The translations under genes were made by a program, and so were the position numbers. Source: Ardenticatenaceae bacterium (lineage in GTDB: Bacteria > Chloroflexota > Anaerolineae > Promineifilales > Promineifilaceae). Taken from it: a stretch of 64,000 bases of DNA. Positions 1 through 8,347 of this stretch are shown here, piece after piece. The notes beneath the pieces are model-generated. The model was not told where the DNA came from. It searched no databases and saw only the letters and a list, made by a program, of their open reading frames with translations. The DNA lies in NCBI GenBank assembly GCA_020634565.1, contig JACKBN010000004.1:62001-126000 (forward strand), read 5' to 3'. Each line of letters starts with the position of its first letter. Position 1 is the first letter of the stretch.

Positions 1-216
1 AGCTTGCTGGTTGAAGTAGACATGACCGCCACGGCGTACCAATTTCAACCGGGCCATCGGCTGCGCTTGCAGGTTTCCAGCGGCGCACACCCCCGCATCA
101 GCCGCAACTTGGGCACAGGGGAACCCGTCATGCACGGCACCGACATGTACGCCGCCGACCAAACCATCTACCACGACCCCGACCATGCCTCGGCCCTGAT
201 TTTGCCCCTCCCGTAG
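1..216 (+). CDS. CocE/NonD-type hydrolase, C-terminal fragment
   Basis: The gene enters from the left edge, so only its last 71 codons are present. The visible residues resemble the beta-rich C-terminal domain (PepX_C type) of CocE/NonD acyl hydrolases and X-Pro dipeptidyl peptidases: a strand with FQPGHRLRLQVSS, then HPRISRNLGTGEP, then a terminal strand ending at the stop. The catalytic alpha/beta-hydrolase domain would lie upstream, outside the window. The family call rests on this short tail alone, and the substrate cannot be told. Confidence 0.65.
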   Translation, partial: SLLVEVDMTATAYQFQPGHRLRLQVSSGAHPRISRNLGTGEPVMHGTDMYAADQTIYHDPDHASALILPLP

Positions 217-262
217 TTTGGTGTAGGGGCGAGCGTAAGAAATGTCGGTATAATTTTCCACT

Positions 263-1141
263 ATGCATGTAGAACGCATTTGTGTGGTGGGTTTGGGGCT
301 GATGGGTGGCTCGTTGGCGCTGGCCTTGCGGCTGGCGCGGCGCATGGCGATTCCGCAACGGCCGTTTCACCTCACCATCGTAGACAGCAATCCCAAAACC
401 CGTGCCGCCGCCGGGCGCATTGCTGATTTTGTCAGCGATGATTTGGCGCTGGGCGTGGAGCATGCCGATTTGGTGGTGCTGGCCACCCCTGTGCGCACCA
501 TCGTCAGCGTGCTGGAGCAACTGCCCAAACTGCGCCCCGATGGCTGTCTGGTACTCGATCTGGGCAGCAGTAAAACCGACATTTGCCAGGCGATGGATCA
601 TTTGCCAGACAGTTTTCAGGCGATTGGTGGCCATCCGATGTGTGGCAAAGAGGTGGCGGGCTTTGGGGCAGCCACGCCGGATTTGTTCCGCCAGCAAACC
701 TTCATTTTATGTCCCACGCAGCGCACCACGCCTCACCTGGAAACGGTGGCGCAGCAGCTAGTGGCGGACCTGGGAGCCAATCCGCTGGTTTTACCGCCCG
801 CTTTGCATGACAATATGGTGGCAGTGGTCAGCCATCTGCCATACATGGTGGCTGCTACGCTCATGCGCAATGCCGCCAGCCTGGACGATGAGCGCCTTTG
901 GCCTGTCAGCTCCTCTGGCTTTCGCGATACATCGCGTGTTTCTGGCACCGATCCGCGAATGATGCTGGACATTTTGCTGACGAACAAGACGGCCGTTCTC
1001 CAGCAAATCGCCCATTATCAAAAGCAGTTGGCCGACGTGGCGGCGCTCATTGAGGCGCACGATGAAGCGCAGCTAATGCAGTGGCTCACTGAAACCCAAC
1101 AGGCATATTGGGCGTATCGGCAAGCAAAGAAAGATAGTTAA
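263..1141 (+). CDS. tyrA: Prephenate dehydrogenase
   Basis: This 292-residue protein should catalyse the NAD(P)-dependent oxidative decarboxylation of prephenate to 4-hydroxyphenylpyruvate in tyrosine synthesis, in the cytoplasm. The N-terminus carries a Rossmann dinucleotide loop (VVGLGLMGG, residues 8-16). A DLGSSK segment at about 99-104 and GGHPMCGKE at 122-130 match the conserved active-site region of TyrA, with H124 as the likely catalytic-region histidine. The length fits a monofunctional enzyme; no chorismate mutase or ACT domain is visible. No other aromatic-pathway gene lies next to it. Confidence 0.9.
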   Translation: MHVERICVVGLGLMGGSLALALRLARRMAIPQRPFHLTIVDSNPKTRAAAGRIADFVSDDLALGVEHADLVVLATPVRTIVSVLEQLPKLRPDGCLVLDLGSSKTDICQAMDHLPDSFQAIGGHPMCGKEVAGFGAATPDLFRQQTFILCPTQRTTPHLETVAQQLVADLGANPLVLPPALHDNMVAVVSHLPYMVAATLMRNAASLDDERLWPVSSSGFRDTSRVSGTDPRMMLDILLTNKTAVLQQIAHYQKQLADVAALIEAHDEAQLMQWLTETQQAYWAYRQAKKDS

Positions 1142-1197
1142 CCAAGTCACTCGATTGCGGAGGAACTGTCAAAGGGTCTAAAACCAGGAGACAACTT

Positions 1198-1539
1198 ATG
1201 TACATGCTCATCATGGTTTTAGACGACACGGCACATTTGAATGACGTGCTCAACGCCTGGGACCAGGCTGGCGTGGGCGGCGTAACGATCCTTGAAAGCA
1301 CCGGCATCAACCGCGTGCTCAGGCGCCACAGCGCTGACATGGCGTTTGTCGGCTTTAGCCAGATGTTTGGCAGCGGTCGGGTGGGGCACAATACCTTGTT
1401 TACCGTGATTGATAGCCTGGAGATGGCCGAAACGGCCGTTGCTGCCACAGAAGGTGTTCTCGGCGATCTCTCCAAGCCGGATACGGGCATTATTTTTGTG
1501 CTGCCAGTGGCCAAAACGTGGGGGATGAATTTGGAGTGA
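1198..1539 (+). CDS. Small P-II-like protein of unknown function
   Basis: This 113-residue protein begins at an ATG placed six bases after an AGGAG-like ribosome site. It starts with a hydrophobic strand (YMLIMVLDD), continues with a helix and TILESTG, and ends with DTGIIFVLPVAKTWG. The pattern resembles small ferredoxin-fold, P-II-like proteins that are common and uncharacterised in Chloroflexota. The T-loop and ATP-binding motifs of true GlnB/GlnK were not recognised, so a nitrogen-sensing role is not claimed. It sits between tyrA and an antiporter gene on the same strand. Confidence 0.6.
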   Translation: MYMLIMVLDDTAHLNDVLNAWDQAGVGGVTILESTGINRVLRRHSADMAFVGFSQMFGSGRVGHNTLFTVIDSLEMAETAVAATEGVLGDLSKPDTGIIFVLPVAKTWGMNLE

Positions 1540-1585
1540 TGACAGGGTTACTCGATTACTCCTGCCTACTTGCAAACTAAAAATT

Positions 1586-2575
1586 ATGGTCTGGATACGA
1601 TTTTTACTCAGTGCGGCCGTTGTTGTGTACGCGGCCATCAAACTCGCCGAATATGGCGACATTATCGCCGTGCGTACCAAGCTTGGTGGGCTCTTTGTTG
1701 GCACCATCTTCCTGGCAGGGGCTACTTCCCTGCCTGAACTTATCGCTTCAATTAGCGCTTTCCAGACAGGTTATCCCAACCTGGCGGCCGGTAACTTTTT
1801 TGGCAGCAACATGGTCAATATGATGCTCCTGGCTCTGGTAGACCTGATCAATTTTCAGGTGCCGCTGCTGCGCCGCATTGCCGTGAGCCACGCGCTCACC
1901 GCTGCCCTCACAACGATTTTGATGCTTATTGCCATTATTTCTATTTTGGACGAAGTAGACATAAAGATTGGCTGGGTGGGCCTGGACAGCCTGATTATCA
2001 TTTTTCTCTATTTTGGCGGCATTTGGCTCATCCAGCGTGAAAACAAGGGCCCGGGCGAACCAGCACCTGCCCCCGAACCGGCGCCTAATTTCCCAACTTT
2101 GCGCGCTGGCCTGATAGGTTTTGGCATTACGGCCGTTGTTCTCGTTGCCGTTGTTCCCACGTTGGTAGGCGCCAGCACCGAAATTGCGGAGATTACGGGT
2201 TTAGGCACGGGCTTTGTCGGCACGGCCCTGCTTAGCCTGGTGACGTCCTTACCGGAGCTGCTGGCCGCTCTTGCCGCTATGCGTATGAACGCCTTCGACA
2301 TGGCTGTGGGCAATCTCTTTGGCTCCAGCGTCTTCAATATGCTCGCCTTGGGCATTGCCGACTTCTTTTATTTGGACGGCCGTTTCCTGGGCGCCATCGA
2401 CGATAACTTTGTGCTGGTTGGCTTGCTGGGGCTGCTGCTCACCAACATGGCGCTGGTCGGTAATCTGGCCCGCGTTGAGCGCAAATTCCTCTTCATCGAA
2501 GTAGATACCATCGCCACGATTGTGGTTTACTTACTAGGCATGTACCTGCTGTACATACGTGGCATCGGCGCCTAA
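1586..2575 (+). CDS. Sodium:calcium antiporter, CaCA family
   Basis: This 329-residue integral membrane protein has the two inverted alpha repeats of the CaCA exchanger family. The first includes ATSLPELIASISA and GNFFGSNMVNM (about residues 45-80). The second includes VTSLPELLAALAA and GNLFGSSVFNM (about 215-255). The acidic residues in each TSLPEL motif are the ion-binding positions known for the family. A cytoplasmic loop rich in Pro, Ala and Glu near residue 155-170 separates the halves. It probably exchanges Na+ or H+ for Ca2+ across the inner membrane. A strong terminator follows directly. Confidence 0.88.
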   Translation: MVWIRFLLSAAVVVYAAIKLAEYGDIIAVRTKLGGLFVGTIFLAGATSLPELIASISAFQTGYPNLAAGNFFGSNMVNMMLLALVDLINFQVPLLRRIAVSHALTAALTTILMLIAIISILDEVDIKIGWVGLDSLIIIFLYFGGIWLIQRENKGPGEPAPAPEPAPNFPTLRAGLIGFGITAVVLVAVVPTLVGASTEIAEITGLGTGFVGTALLSLVTSLPELLAALAAMRMNAFDMAVGNLFGSSVFNMLALGIADFFYLDGRFLGAIDDNFVLVGLLGLLLTNMALVGNLARVERKFLFIEVDTIATIVVYLLGMYLLYIRGIGA

Positions 2576-2580
2576 AACGC

Positions 2581-2607
2581 AAAACGGGCACCTTGAGTGC
2601 CCGTTTT
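2581..2607. terminator. Bidirectional intrinsic terminator
   Basis: Two perfectly complementary 11-base arms, AAAACGGGCAC and GTGCCCGTTTT, flank a 5-base loop. The arms end in A or T runs, so the hairpin can act on both strands. It lies between the convergent antiporter and DUF333 lipoprotein genes. Confidence 0.88.
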
Positions 2608-2636
2608 TAGTTCAGTAGCCGCGGATTCTTTTCGCG

Positions 2637-3239
2637 CTATTCTGCGGGACCGCAGTTGCCGTAGAAATAATCCCAGGCGTTGCACATATCCTCTTCCGAG
2701 AAAACACACGCCCCGCACTGCTTACCATCTTCCCGCGTGCGAATCTCAAACGAGAAACCCTGATCTTCGCAATACTGTGCCGACGGATTGGCCAGCCCCG
2801 GCTCCACCAAATCGTAGCCCGATGATTGAATATCGCCTTTGGCATCAATAAACGCTTGCCAGCAAAAATCAAGCGACGCGTTGCGCAAGGCGACGTAGAA
2901 CAGCGTATCTTCGCTAGCGGGGGAGGGATAAGAAATGCTTAGTTTGTCTTCCTCAACCGAAAACAGATAAACGCTGGTGCCTGTTTCGGCAAAATCATCG
3001 TTGGTGGCGCTTTGCCAGGGGGTTCCTTCCGGGGGCACCATGATTTGTGCAATGGTGCGCAAATGTTCCAATGCAGATTCGCGTACGACCATCACCTCGT
3101 CTGGTATCTCTACTTCGCTGGTTTCTGCGTCGGCGGGTTCTTCACTTTCAGTGGCGTTGTTGCAGCTAACGGCCGTTCCGCCCACCAACAATAAAATCGC
3201 CCCCAATAACAAGAAATGCGCAGGTTTTAAAAGTTTCAT
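2637..3239 (-). CDS. DUF333-containing lipoprotein
   Basis: The protein is about 200 residues from the ATG at 3239, which has a GGAAAGG ribosome site upstream; an in-frame start further upstream lacks one. It opens with a lipoprotein signal (MKLLKPAHF, hydrophobic stretch, then a TAVSC lipobox). The C-terminal 45 residues (NPSAQYCEDQGFSFEIRT, GACVFSEEDMCNAW, GNC) match the cysteine-rich DUF333 domain found in proteins often labelled putative hemolysins. A cell-surface location is likely. The middle part matches nothing I recognise. The function is unknown. Confidence 0.75.
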   Translation of the reverse strand: MKLLKPAHFLLLGAILLLVGGTAVSCNNATESEEPADAETSEVEIPDEVMVVRESALEHLRTIAQIMVPPEGTPWQSATNDDFAETGTSVYLFSVEEDKLSISYPSPASEDTLFYVALRNASLDFCWQAFIDAKGDIQSSGYDLVEPGLANPSAQYCEDQGFSFEIRTREDGKQCGACVFSEEDMCNAWDYFYGNCGPAE

Positions 3240-3264
3240 TTCACACCTTTCCTTTATGCGTAGG

Positions 3265-3283
3265 GGCGGTTCAAGAACCGTCC
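3265..3283. repeat. Short intergenic hairpin
   Basis: A near-perfect inverted repeat (GGCGGTTC, two bases, GAACCGTCC) lies between the stop of the NrfD gene and the start of the DUF333 lipoprotein gene. It resembles short dispersed palindromes common in such genomes. It may serve as a weak terminator, although no T run follows on the minus strand. Confidence 0.5.
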
Positions 3284-3290
3284 TTACCAA

Positions 3291-4538
3291 CTAATCTGTT
3301 GGGGCAGCGTGCGCCTCAGCCTGGTGACTGTGATTAAACAGCGGCAGATATTTTGCGCCGAGCGTAAATGCCAGAAACGCATAGCCCAACACGCCAACCG
3401 AAACCGCAATTTCCACCCAGGATGGCGTGTACGCCACGGCAATCGTGCGTCCCAGCACCCCTGGAGACCATTGCGGCGGTACAACCAAGCCAGACAGCGT
3501 CACATTCCACCGGTTGATAATGACGCCAAACACCACCAGGAACAGCGCCCCCATTAGCGGCCATTCTCTGCGCCGCATCTCTCGATTTAGCAAAATCACG
3601 GCGGGCACCAGCCCACACAGGAAAATCTCGATCCACCAAAAGGATTGTGTGTAGGGCGTGGTCGCCTGTAAGCGGGTCAGTGCATCGGCTGTGCCGGGGG
3701 CACGGCTGTAGTACGTTGTTGCCAGCCAGTCCCACAGCTTCAAATACATGTAAGCCAGCAGCGTAAAGGCGGCCAGCCGGGCAATATCGCGCCGCAAAAG
3801 GTTGTCGATAAGCTTCCGATGGGTCAGCTTACTGGTGATCATTGTGGCCAACAGTGTGGCAGAAACGCCACCGGCAATGGCCGACAAGATGAACATCACC
3901 GGCATCGACGGCTTGTACCAGATGGCCCGACCAGAAAGCACGCCATACGTTGCGCCCAGAGACGACTGGTGCAGCATTGAGAGCGCCAGCCCTAGCACGG
4001 CCATGACTGGCGTTAACTTGTGCAGCTGGTGGCCAAAGGCGCGCCATTTTGGCCGGTTGTCAAACAGGCGGCTGTCAAACAAAATTGGCAGCACCTCGAT
4101 AATCAGCACGGTGGAGTACAAAATGACGCATAGCGTGATCTCCCACAGCACCGAATGGACATTCCAATAGACCAGCGGATGCCAAAAGCGGTCGGGACGG
4201 CCGATATCCATTGCCAGAGCCAGCATTGCTGAGGTGTAGCCTAAAAAGCCGACAAACACGGCAATACGAGCCACCGGCTCAAATCGCTTGATGCGGAACA
4301 GATAGACCACGGCCGAAAACGTAAACGCCCCCGCGCCCAGAGCAATCGCTGATAAATCGTGGGTGATCCATAAGCCCCACGGCACACGATCCGTCAGGTT
4401 GGTTACCTGCAAGCCATACCACAGCGTTTGGTAAATGCCCCACCCGCCAATAATCAGCATCACGGCTAAGGAGGCGATCCAGATGTGAAACGGCCGTATC
4501 CCGCCTTTCTTCTTTTCGGGCAATGTTGTCACAGCCAT
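3291..4538 (-). CDS. NrfD/PsrC-family membrane quinone oxidoreductase subunit
   Basis: This is a polytopic membrane protein of about 415 residues with 8-10 hydrophobic helices. Its N-terminal VPWGLWITHDLSAIALGAGAF resembles the NrfD/HybB/PsrC family. Family members bind menaquinol in the membrane and pass electrons to or from a periplasmic iron-sulfur partner. The ATG at 4538 follows a GGAGG site placed within the end of the ferredoxin gene. Earlier in-frame codons lie inside that gene and were rejected. It is the last gene of a three-gene leftward operon. No catalytic molybdopterin subunit is present, so electrons probably flow to or from the multiheme cytochrome. Confidence 0.88.
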   Translation of the reverse strand: MAVTTLPEKKKGGIRPFHIWIASLAVMLIIGGWGIYQTLWYGLQVTNLTDRVPWGLWITHDLSAIALGAGAFTFSAVVYLFRIKRFEPVARIAVFVGFLGYTSAMLALAMDIGRPDRFWHPLVYWNVHSVLWEITLCVILYSTVLIIEVLPILFDSRLFDNRPKWRAFGHQLHKLTPVMAVLGLALSMLHQSSLGATYGVLSGRAIWYKPSMPVMFILSAIAGGVSATLLATMITSKLTHRKLIDNLLRRDIARLAAFTLLAYMYLKLWDWLATTYYSRAPGTADALTRLQATTPYTQSFWWIEIFLCGLVPAVILLNREMRRREWPLMGALFLVVFGVIINRWNVTLSGLVVPPQWSPGVLGRTIAVAYTPSWVEIAVSVGVLGYAFLAFTLGAKYLPLFNHSHQAEAHAAPTD

Positions 4539-4539
4539 C

Positions 4540-5364
4540 TTATGCCTCCTCAATTTCCGGGCGCACGTAATGCACCTTTGGCTCCGTACCAAAATCTTCT
4601 CGCAGCCGGAACGTCTCATGCTCTGCCAGATATTTGGAAACCGGGCTTTCCGGGTCCTTCACGTCGCCAAAGATGCGGGCATTCACCGGACAAATATTTA
4701 CACAGGCAGGTGTCGCTTGCGGATCAACGCCGGGCGTTAGCCCTTGTGAAAGGCCGCGGTCAATGCGGTGTACGCAGAAGGTGCATTTTTCAGCCACACC
4801 CCGTTCGCGTCGATCCACTTCGGCGACGCCCCAGGTGGGTTGGTACGCATTTTCTGTCTCGATGGTGCCCCAGTTGAAGCGGCGCACATCATACGGGCAG
4901 GCGACTTCGCAATACCGGCAGCCGATGCAGCGGTCGTAGTCCATCGCCACAATGCCATCTTCCCGTACCCAGGTGGCCCCAACCGGGCAAACCTTGGTGC
5001 AGGGCGCTTCCTGGCAGTGCAGGCAAGGGCGCGTCATGAAGAAGTCTGTGCCGTTTTCGGTGCGTTCAGGAAAGCCAATGTTCCAGCGCATGTTATCTTC
5101 CGGCACATCGTTGGTGGCCTGGCAAGCCCAGATGCAGTATTGGCAGCCGATGCACTGCTCCAGGTCAATCACCATATGCCATTCATGGTCCGAACTGGCA
5201 TGGTGCGTTTCCCGCTTGAGCCCTTCAATGGCCCCCGAGGAAAGTGGCCCGGCTGTTACTGCCTGTGCGACAACGGCCGTTGCCCCCGTCGCTCCAATAA
5301 TCTTTAGCGCATCCCGCCGGCTGAGCAGAGGCGGTTTGCGGTTGTCTTTAGTTTTCTTGCTCAT
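4540..5364 (-). CDS. Tat-exported ferredoxin-type subunit with four [4Fe-4S] clusters
   Basis: This protein of about 274 residues starts with a twin-arginine signal (SRRDALKII) followed by a hydrophobic stretch, so it is exported folded. Four cysteine groups follow: CIGCQYCIWAC, CLHCQEAPCTKVC, CIGCRYCEVAC, and CTFC paired with CVNIC. This is the DmsB/PsrB/NrfC pattern of a wire carrying four [4Fe-4S] clusters. The ATG at 5364 lies 17 bases inside the octaheme gene, giving overlapping, probably coupled, translation. The protein should link the octaheme cytochrome to the NrfD subunit at the outer face of the membrane. Confidence 0.9.
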   Translation of the reverse strand: MSKKTKDNRKPPLLSRRDALKIIGATGATAVVAQAVTAGPLSSGAIEGLKRETHHASSDHEWHMVIDLEQCIGCQYCIWACQATNDVPEDNMRWNIGFPERTENGTDFFMTRPCLHCQEAPCTKVCPVGATWVREDGIVAMDYDRCIGCRYCEVACPYDVRRFNWGTIETENAYQPTWGVAEVDRRERGVAEKCTFCVHRIDRGLSQGLTPGVDPQATPACVNICPVNARIFGDVKDPESPVSKYLAEHETFRLREDFGTEPKVHYVRPEIEEA

Positions 5365-6385
5365 CTTCGTCTTGTCCTTCAAACTCACGCCGTTGACGTA
5401 CGTTGTTGGCCACAAACCAGGCAGTGGAACCGCCCAACACCAACCCCAGCACACCGCCCTGGAATAACAGGGTCAGGTTGCGGTTGGCAAGCGCCGCTTC
5501 CAGCGTTTGAATCTTTTGTTCCGGCGTTAGCTCATCCGGTTCTTCCAGGCTCACCGTGCCTTCTAAGACAGTCAGTTCTTCGTTCTCAGCTACACCTTCA
5601 ATGGCTTCGCCATTGGCTGCCGCGGCGCCGTGTTCATAACCGGGCAGCGAGAAGCCTGCGTGCAGCGCATCTGTGTGGCAGGCCACACAGGTTGCCGGTG
5701 TGATGGTGAAAGCGTGCCCCGTGGGCACAATGCCATCTTCCGGTGCCTCTTCAGGAGGAATTACCAGCGCGTGGCAATCGACACAGCCAATGCCTTCTTG
5801 GATGTGCATGTCTTCCAGGTAATCGCCCATGCTGTCTTCATGGCAGTTAATGCAGAGCTCGTCAGCCATCTCAAAGAGCGGCTGTTGGCTGTGCGGATCA
5901 TGGCAATCCATACAGCCAATATCTTCGGAAGCATGGCCCGTTTGGTGCCATTCGCCCAGGGTGGTGGTGTGGCAGCTGCCACAATATTCCGTGTCGGCCA
6001 AAATGGGGACTGGTGCGGGGGGGTGTTCTGCGGTGGTCTCGCCGTGGCAAGCTTCGCAGGCCACACCCTCCTGATCAAATTCCCCTGTTGCTGGCTGGAA
6101 GTTGGTGGTATGGCAGGCCAAACATTCGGCTGGTTCGCCTAATCCTGCCCACTGTGCCTGAAAAACTTCATCGTCGAACGCGTGGGCATGGGCGCTGTCT
6201 TCCCAATGGCTGGCCACATCCAGATGACATTCCTGGCATTCTTGCGTGGGGATTACCGGTGCGTCTGGCTCTCCATCGTCTTGGGCCACAGCTAACTGCA
6301 CGGTAAATAGCAAAACGGCCGTTCCCACCAAGCTACCCAGCAGAACCGGCCAGTTGAATCGCATACTCTTCAAAAACTTTTTCAT
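5348..6385 (-). CDS. Octaheme c-type cytochrome with C-terminal membrane anchor
   Basis: The 345-residue protein has an N-terminal signal (MKKFLKSMRF, hydrophobic core, AVAQ). Eight CxxCH motifs follow: CQECH, CLACH, CEACH, CGSCH, CMDCH, CINCH, CVDCH and CVACH. A hydrophobic helix near residues 307-328 followed by a charged tail anchors it. It is the first gene of the operon with the Tat ferredoxin and the NrfD subunit, and together they form a cytochrome-FeS-quinone module. A divergent second multiheme gene suggests extracytoplasmic electron transfer. It is not a recognisable NrfA nitrite reductase; no CxxCK site is seen. Confidence 0.9.
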   Translation of the reverse strand: MKKFLKSMRFNWPVLLGSLVGTAVLLFTVQLAVAQDDGEPDAPVIPTQECQECHLDVASHWEDSAHAHAFDDEVFQAQWAGLGEPAECLACHTTNFQPATGEFDQEGVACEACHGETTAEHPPAPVPILADTEYCGSCHTTTLGEWHQTGHASEDIGCMDCHDPHSQQPLFEMADELCINCHEDSMGDYLEDMHIQEGIGCVDCHALVIPPEEAPEDGIVPTGHAFTITPATCVACHTDALHAGFSLPGYEHGAAAANGEAIEGVAENEELTVLEGTVSLEEPDELTPEQKIQTLEAALANRNLTLLFQGGVLGLVLGGSTAWFVANNVRQRREFEGQDEDEQEN

Positions 6386-6727
6386 AGTCGCCTCAAATTC
6401 CCAAACCGCGGTGTGTTTGTGCTCAATTAAACCTGATGGGTATTTCAGGTTGGTTTAATGAAATGCCCATCAGGATGTAAGGAGGAATTCACTCATTTCG
6501 TTTGTGAAAATATTAACAATACAAGCATTCTATCAACAAAAAATAACGATCTCAATAGGCTAGAGACGTTTATTGATTGCTTTTGGCTATGGATGATTAG
6601 AAGCAAAAACAATAAGTAAAACCTTGAAAAACGATTGATTTCGCTGGGTGGTTAGTTATACTGTTAGTGAAAATTTTCACCAATGAGGTGCCGCTTTTGG
6701 CACAAATGTTTGATGAAGGAGCACATC
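6386..6727. promoter_or_regulatory. Divergent regulatory region with long inverted repeat
   Basis: This AT-rich gap separates the octaheme operon from the multiheme lipoprotein gene and must hold both promoters. It carries a 16-base inverted repeat (CCTGATGGGTATTTCA at 6432-6447, TGAAATGCCCATCAGG at 6459-6474, one mismatch, 11-base loop). The TTAAACC/GGTTTAA pair adjoins and overlaps the arms. The repeat sits 47-89 bases upstream of the octaheme start, where it could be an operator or a leader hairpin of the leftward transcript. No clear sigma-70 boxes were identified. Confidence 0.6.
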
Positions 6728-7045
6728 TTGAGACAAGCAACGAATGCAACTAAGGCGGTCCTTTTTTGGGTGAGTTTGCTCCTGGTTTTGGGGTCTCTAT
6801 TCTTAACCAGCTGCCAGTCGGCCGATTCTGATTCAGTGGATGAGGCCGCGCAGGTGGCTGATGTAGAGCCGCTGTTGATAGAAACGGCAACGGCCGTTTC
6901 TCCCACAGAGGAGCCCATCTTAGAACCGACTGAGGAGCCAGCCCCCGTTGATAACTGCCTTGATTGCCACACAAACAAGGACCTGCTCATCCAAACGGCC
7001 GATCCCGAAGAGGAGGTAATCAGTGAAAACGAAGGAGAAGGCTGA
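6728..7045 (+). CDS. N-terminal part of multiheme lipoprotein (ends at in-frame TGA)
   Basis: The best start is the TTG at 6728, six bases after an AAGGAG site; upstream ATGs at 6683 and 6713 lack a good site. The product opens with a lipoprotein signal (VLFWVSLLLVLGSLFLTSC) and a Thr/Glu/Pro-rich linker. It then has one heme site, CLDCH, and an acidic stretch, and stops at TGA 7043-7045. The next open frame continues in the same phase with eleven more heme motifs and no export signal of its own. The two parts therefore look like one twelve-heme lipoprotein gene interrupted by a single stop codon. Readthrough, a recent nonsense mutation or a sequencing error could each explain it. Confidence 0.7.
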   Translation: MRQATNATKAVLFWVSLLLVLGSLFLTSCQSADSDSVDEAAQVADVEPLLIETATAVSPTEEPILEPTEEPAPVDNCLDCHTNKDLLIQTADPEEEVISENEGEG

Positions 7046-7054
7046 GGCGGAGAG

Positions 7055-8287
7055 GTGGCTCCGTTGGAGTCATGGGAGAAGGTTTTGGTAGATGGGGAGC
7101 TGTTCCCCGAAGAAGTACATGGTCAGGTAGCTTGTGCTGAGTGTCATGCCGGGCAAAACACCCCCGACAAATTTGAAGCACATGTAGGGCTCATTGAAAA
7201 TCCAAGTGAAAACCCGGTGGAATCGTGTGGTGAATGTCATCCAGATGTTGTGGCTTCGCATGACAACAATCTGCACAGCAATCTGGAAGGATACTGGACC
7301 GTACTAGACACGCGGTCAATTCCTGAAGACCACGAAACGCTTGAAGGGATGTTCACCAACCATTGCAGCAACTGTCATGCCACCTGTGGTGAGTGTCATG
7401 TAAGCCAGCCAAACCTGGTGGGTGGCGGCCTTATCGAAGGACATCTGTTTAATGAAACGCCTTCGATGACGCGCAACTGCACGGCTTGCCACGGCAGCCG
7501 GGTGGGCAACGAATATTTGGGCAAGCATGAAGATTTGCGGCCTGATGTTCACTTTAGCCAGGGGCGGATGTCTTGTGTGGATTGCCATTCTGGCCACCAG
7601 ATGCATGGTGAACCAGACGATTGCCAATCTTGTCATACTGGCCCAGAAGAGCAGTTGGCTATGCTAGAAGCGCCCGCTGATCATCGGTACGACGGTGCGC
7701 AGCTGCCCAGCTGTGAGTCATGTCACATGACGGTGGCTATGCAGGATGATGATATCGAGATGCATCAGCAGCACGGTGGGGATCTTTCCTGCCAGGTATG
7801 CCACTCGGTTTCTTACACCAGCTGTGATGGTTGTCATGTGCAGATTAGCGAGACAACGGGCAATCCCTTCTACGCCACGGATGGATCGTACTTTACGTTC
7901 ATCATCGGGAAGAATGCGCTGGAGAGTTATGATCGGCCGTATGAATATGTGACGCTGCGTCACGTGCCGGTTGCCGGGGACAGTTTTGCCTACTACGGCG
8001 AAGATTTGCTGAAGAATTTCGATGCGCTGCCCACCTGGGTTTACACCACGCCGCATAATATTCAGCGCAATACCCCCCAAACGGAATCTTGTGATGCTTG
8101 CCACGGCAATGCGGATCTGTTCCTGACCGTTGACAAGGTTTATCCAGAAGAAGTGGAAGCGAACTTGTCGGTAATTGTGGATGTGATTCCGCCACCCATT
8201 GCGGAGATTACGACCACACTGACAATTTCACCAACCACAACCATTACGACAACCACGGTGATTACCAGTACGGAACAATCACCCTAG
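7055..8287 (+). CDS. Multiheme cytochrome c, main part (eleven CxxCH)
   Basis: This frame of about 410 residues follows the TGA at 7043 in the same phase and can begin only at a GTG. It has no signal peptide, yet holds eleven heme sites: CAECH, CGECH, CSNCH, CGECH, CTACH, CVDCH, CQSCH, CESCH, CQVCH, CDGCH and CDACH. c-type heme attachment occurs outside the cytoplasm, so it needs the lipoprotein signal encoded by the preceding part. A Thr/Pro/Ile-rich tail follows the last heme. The likely role is electron relay at the outer membrane face, together with the divergent octaheme/NrfD complex and the rhodanese lipoprotein downstream. Confidence 0.8.
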   Translation: MAPLESWEKVLVDGELFPEEVHGQVACAECHAGQNTPDKFEAHVGLIENPSENPVESCGECHPDVVASHDNNLHSNLEGYWTVLDTRSIPEDHETLEGMFTNHCSNCHATCGECHVSQPNLVGGGLIEGHLFNETPSMTRNCTACHGSRVGNEYLGKHEDLRPDVHFSQGRMSCVDCHSGHQMHGEPDDCQSCHTGPEEQLAMLEAPADHRYDGAQLPSCESCHMTVAMQDDDIEMHQQHGGDLSCQVCHSVSYTSCDGCHVQISETTGNPFYATDGSYFTFIIGKNALESYDRPYEYVTLRHVPVAGDSFAYYGEDLLKNFDALPTWVYTTPHNIQRNTPQTESCDACHGNADLFLTVDKVYPEEVEANLSVIVDVIPPPIAEITTTLTISPTTTITTTTVITSTEQSP

Positions 8288-8347
8288 TTAAAAACTTAGG
8301 CGGGTAGCTTACCGCTGCCCGCCGTACCTTATTGTGAGGAGTAAGAA

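Noticed and set aside
7043..7063. Selenocysteine insertion at the in-frame TGA
   Set aside because: A small hairpin follows, but its loop starts only eight bases after the TGA, too close for known bacterial SECIS. The TGA also falls in a Gly/Glu linker rather than at a catalytic Cys. Not excluded, but not supported.
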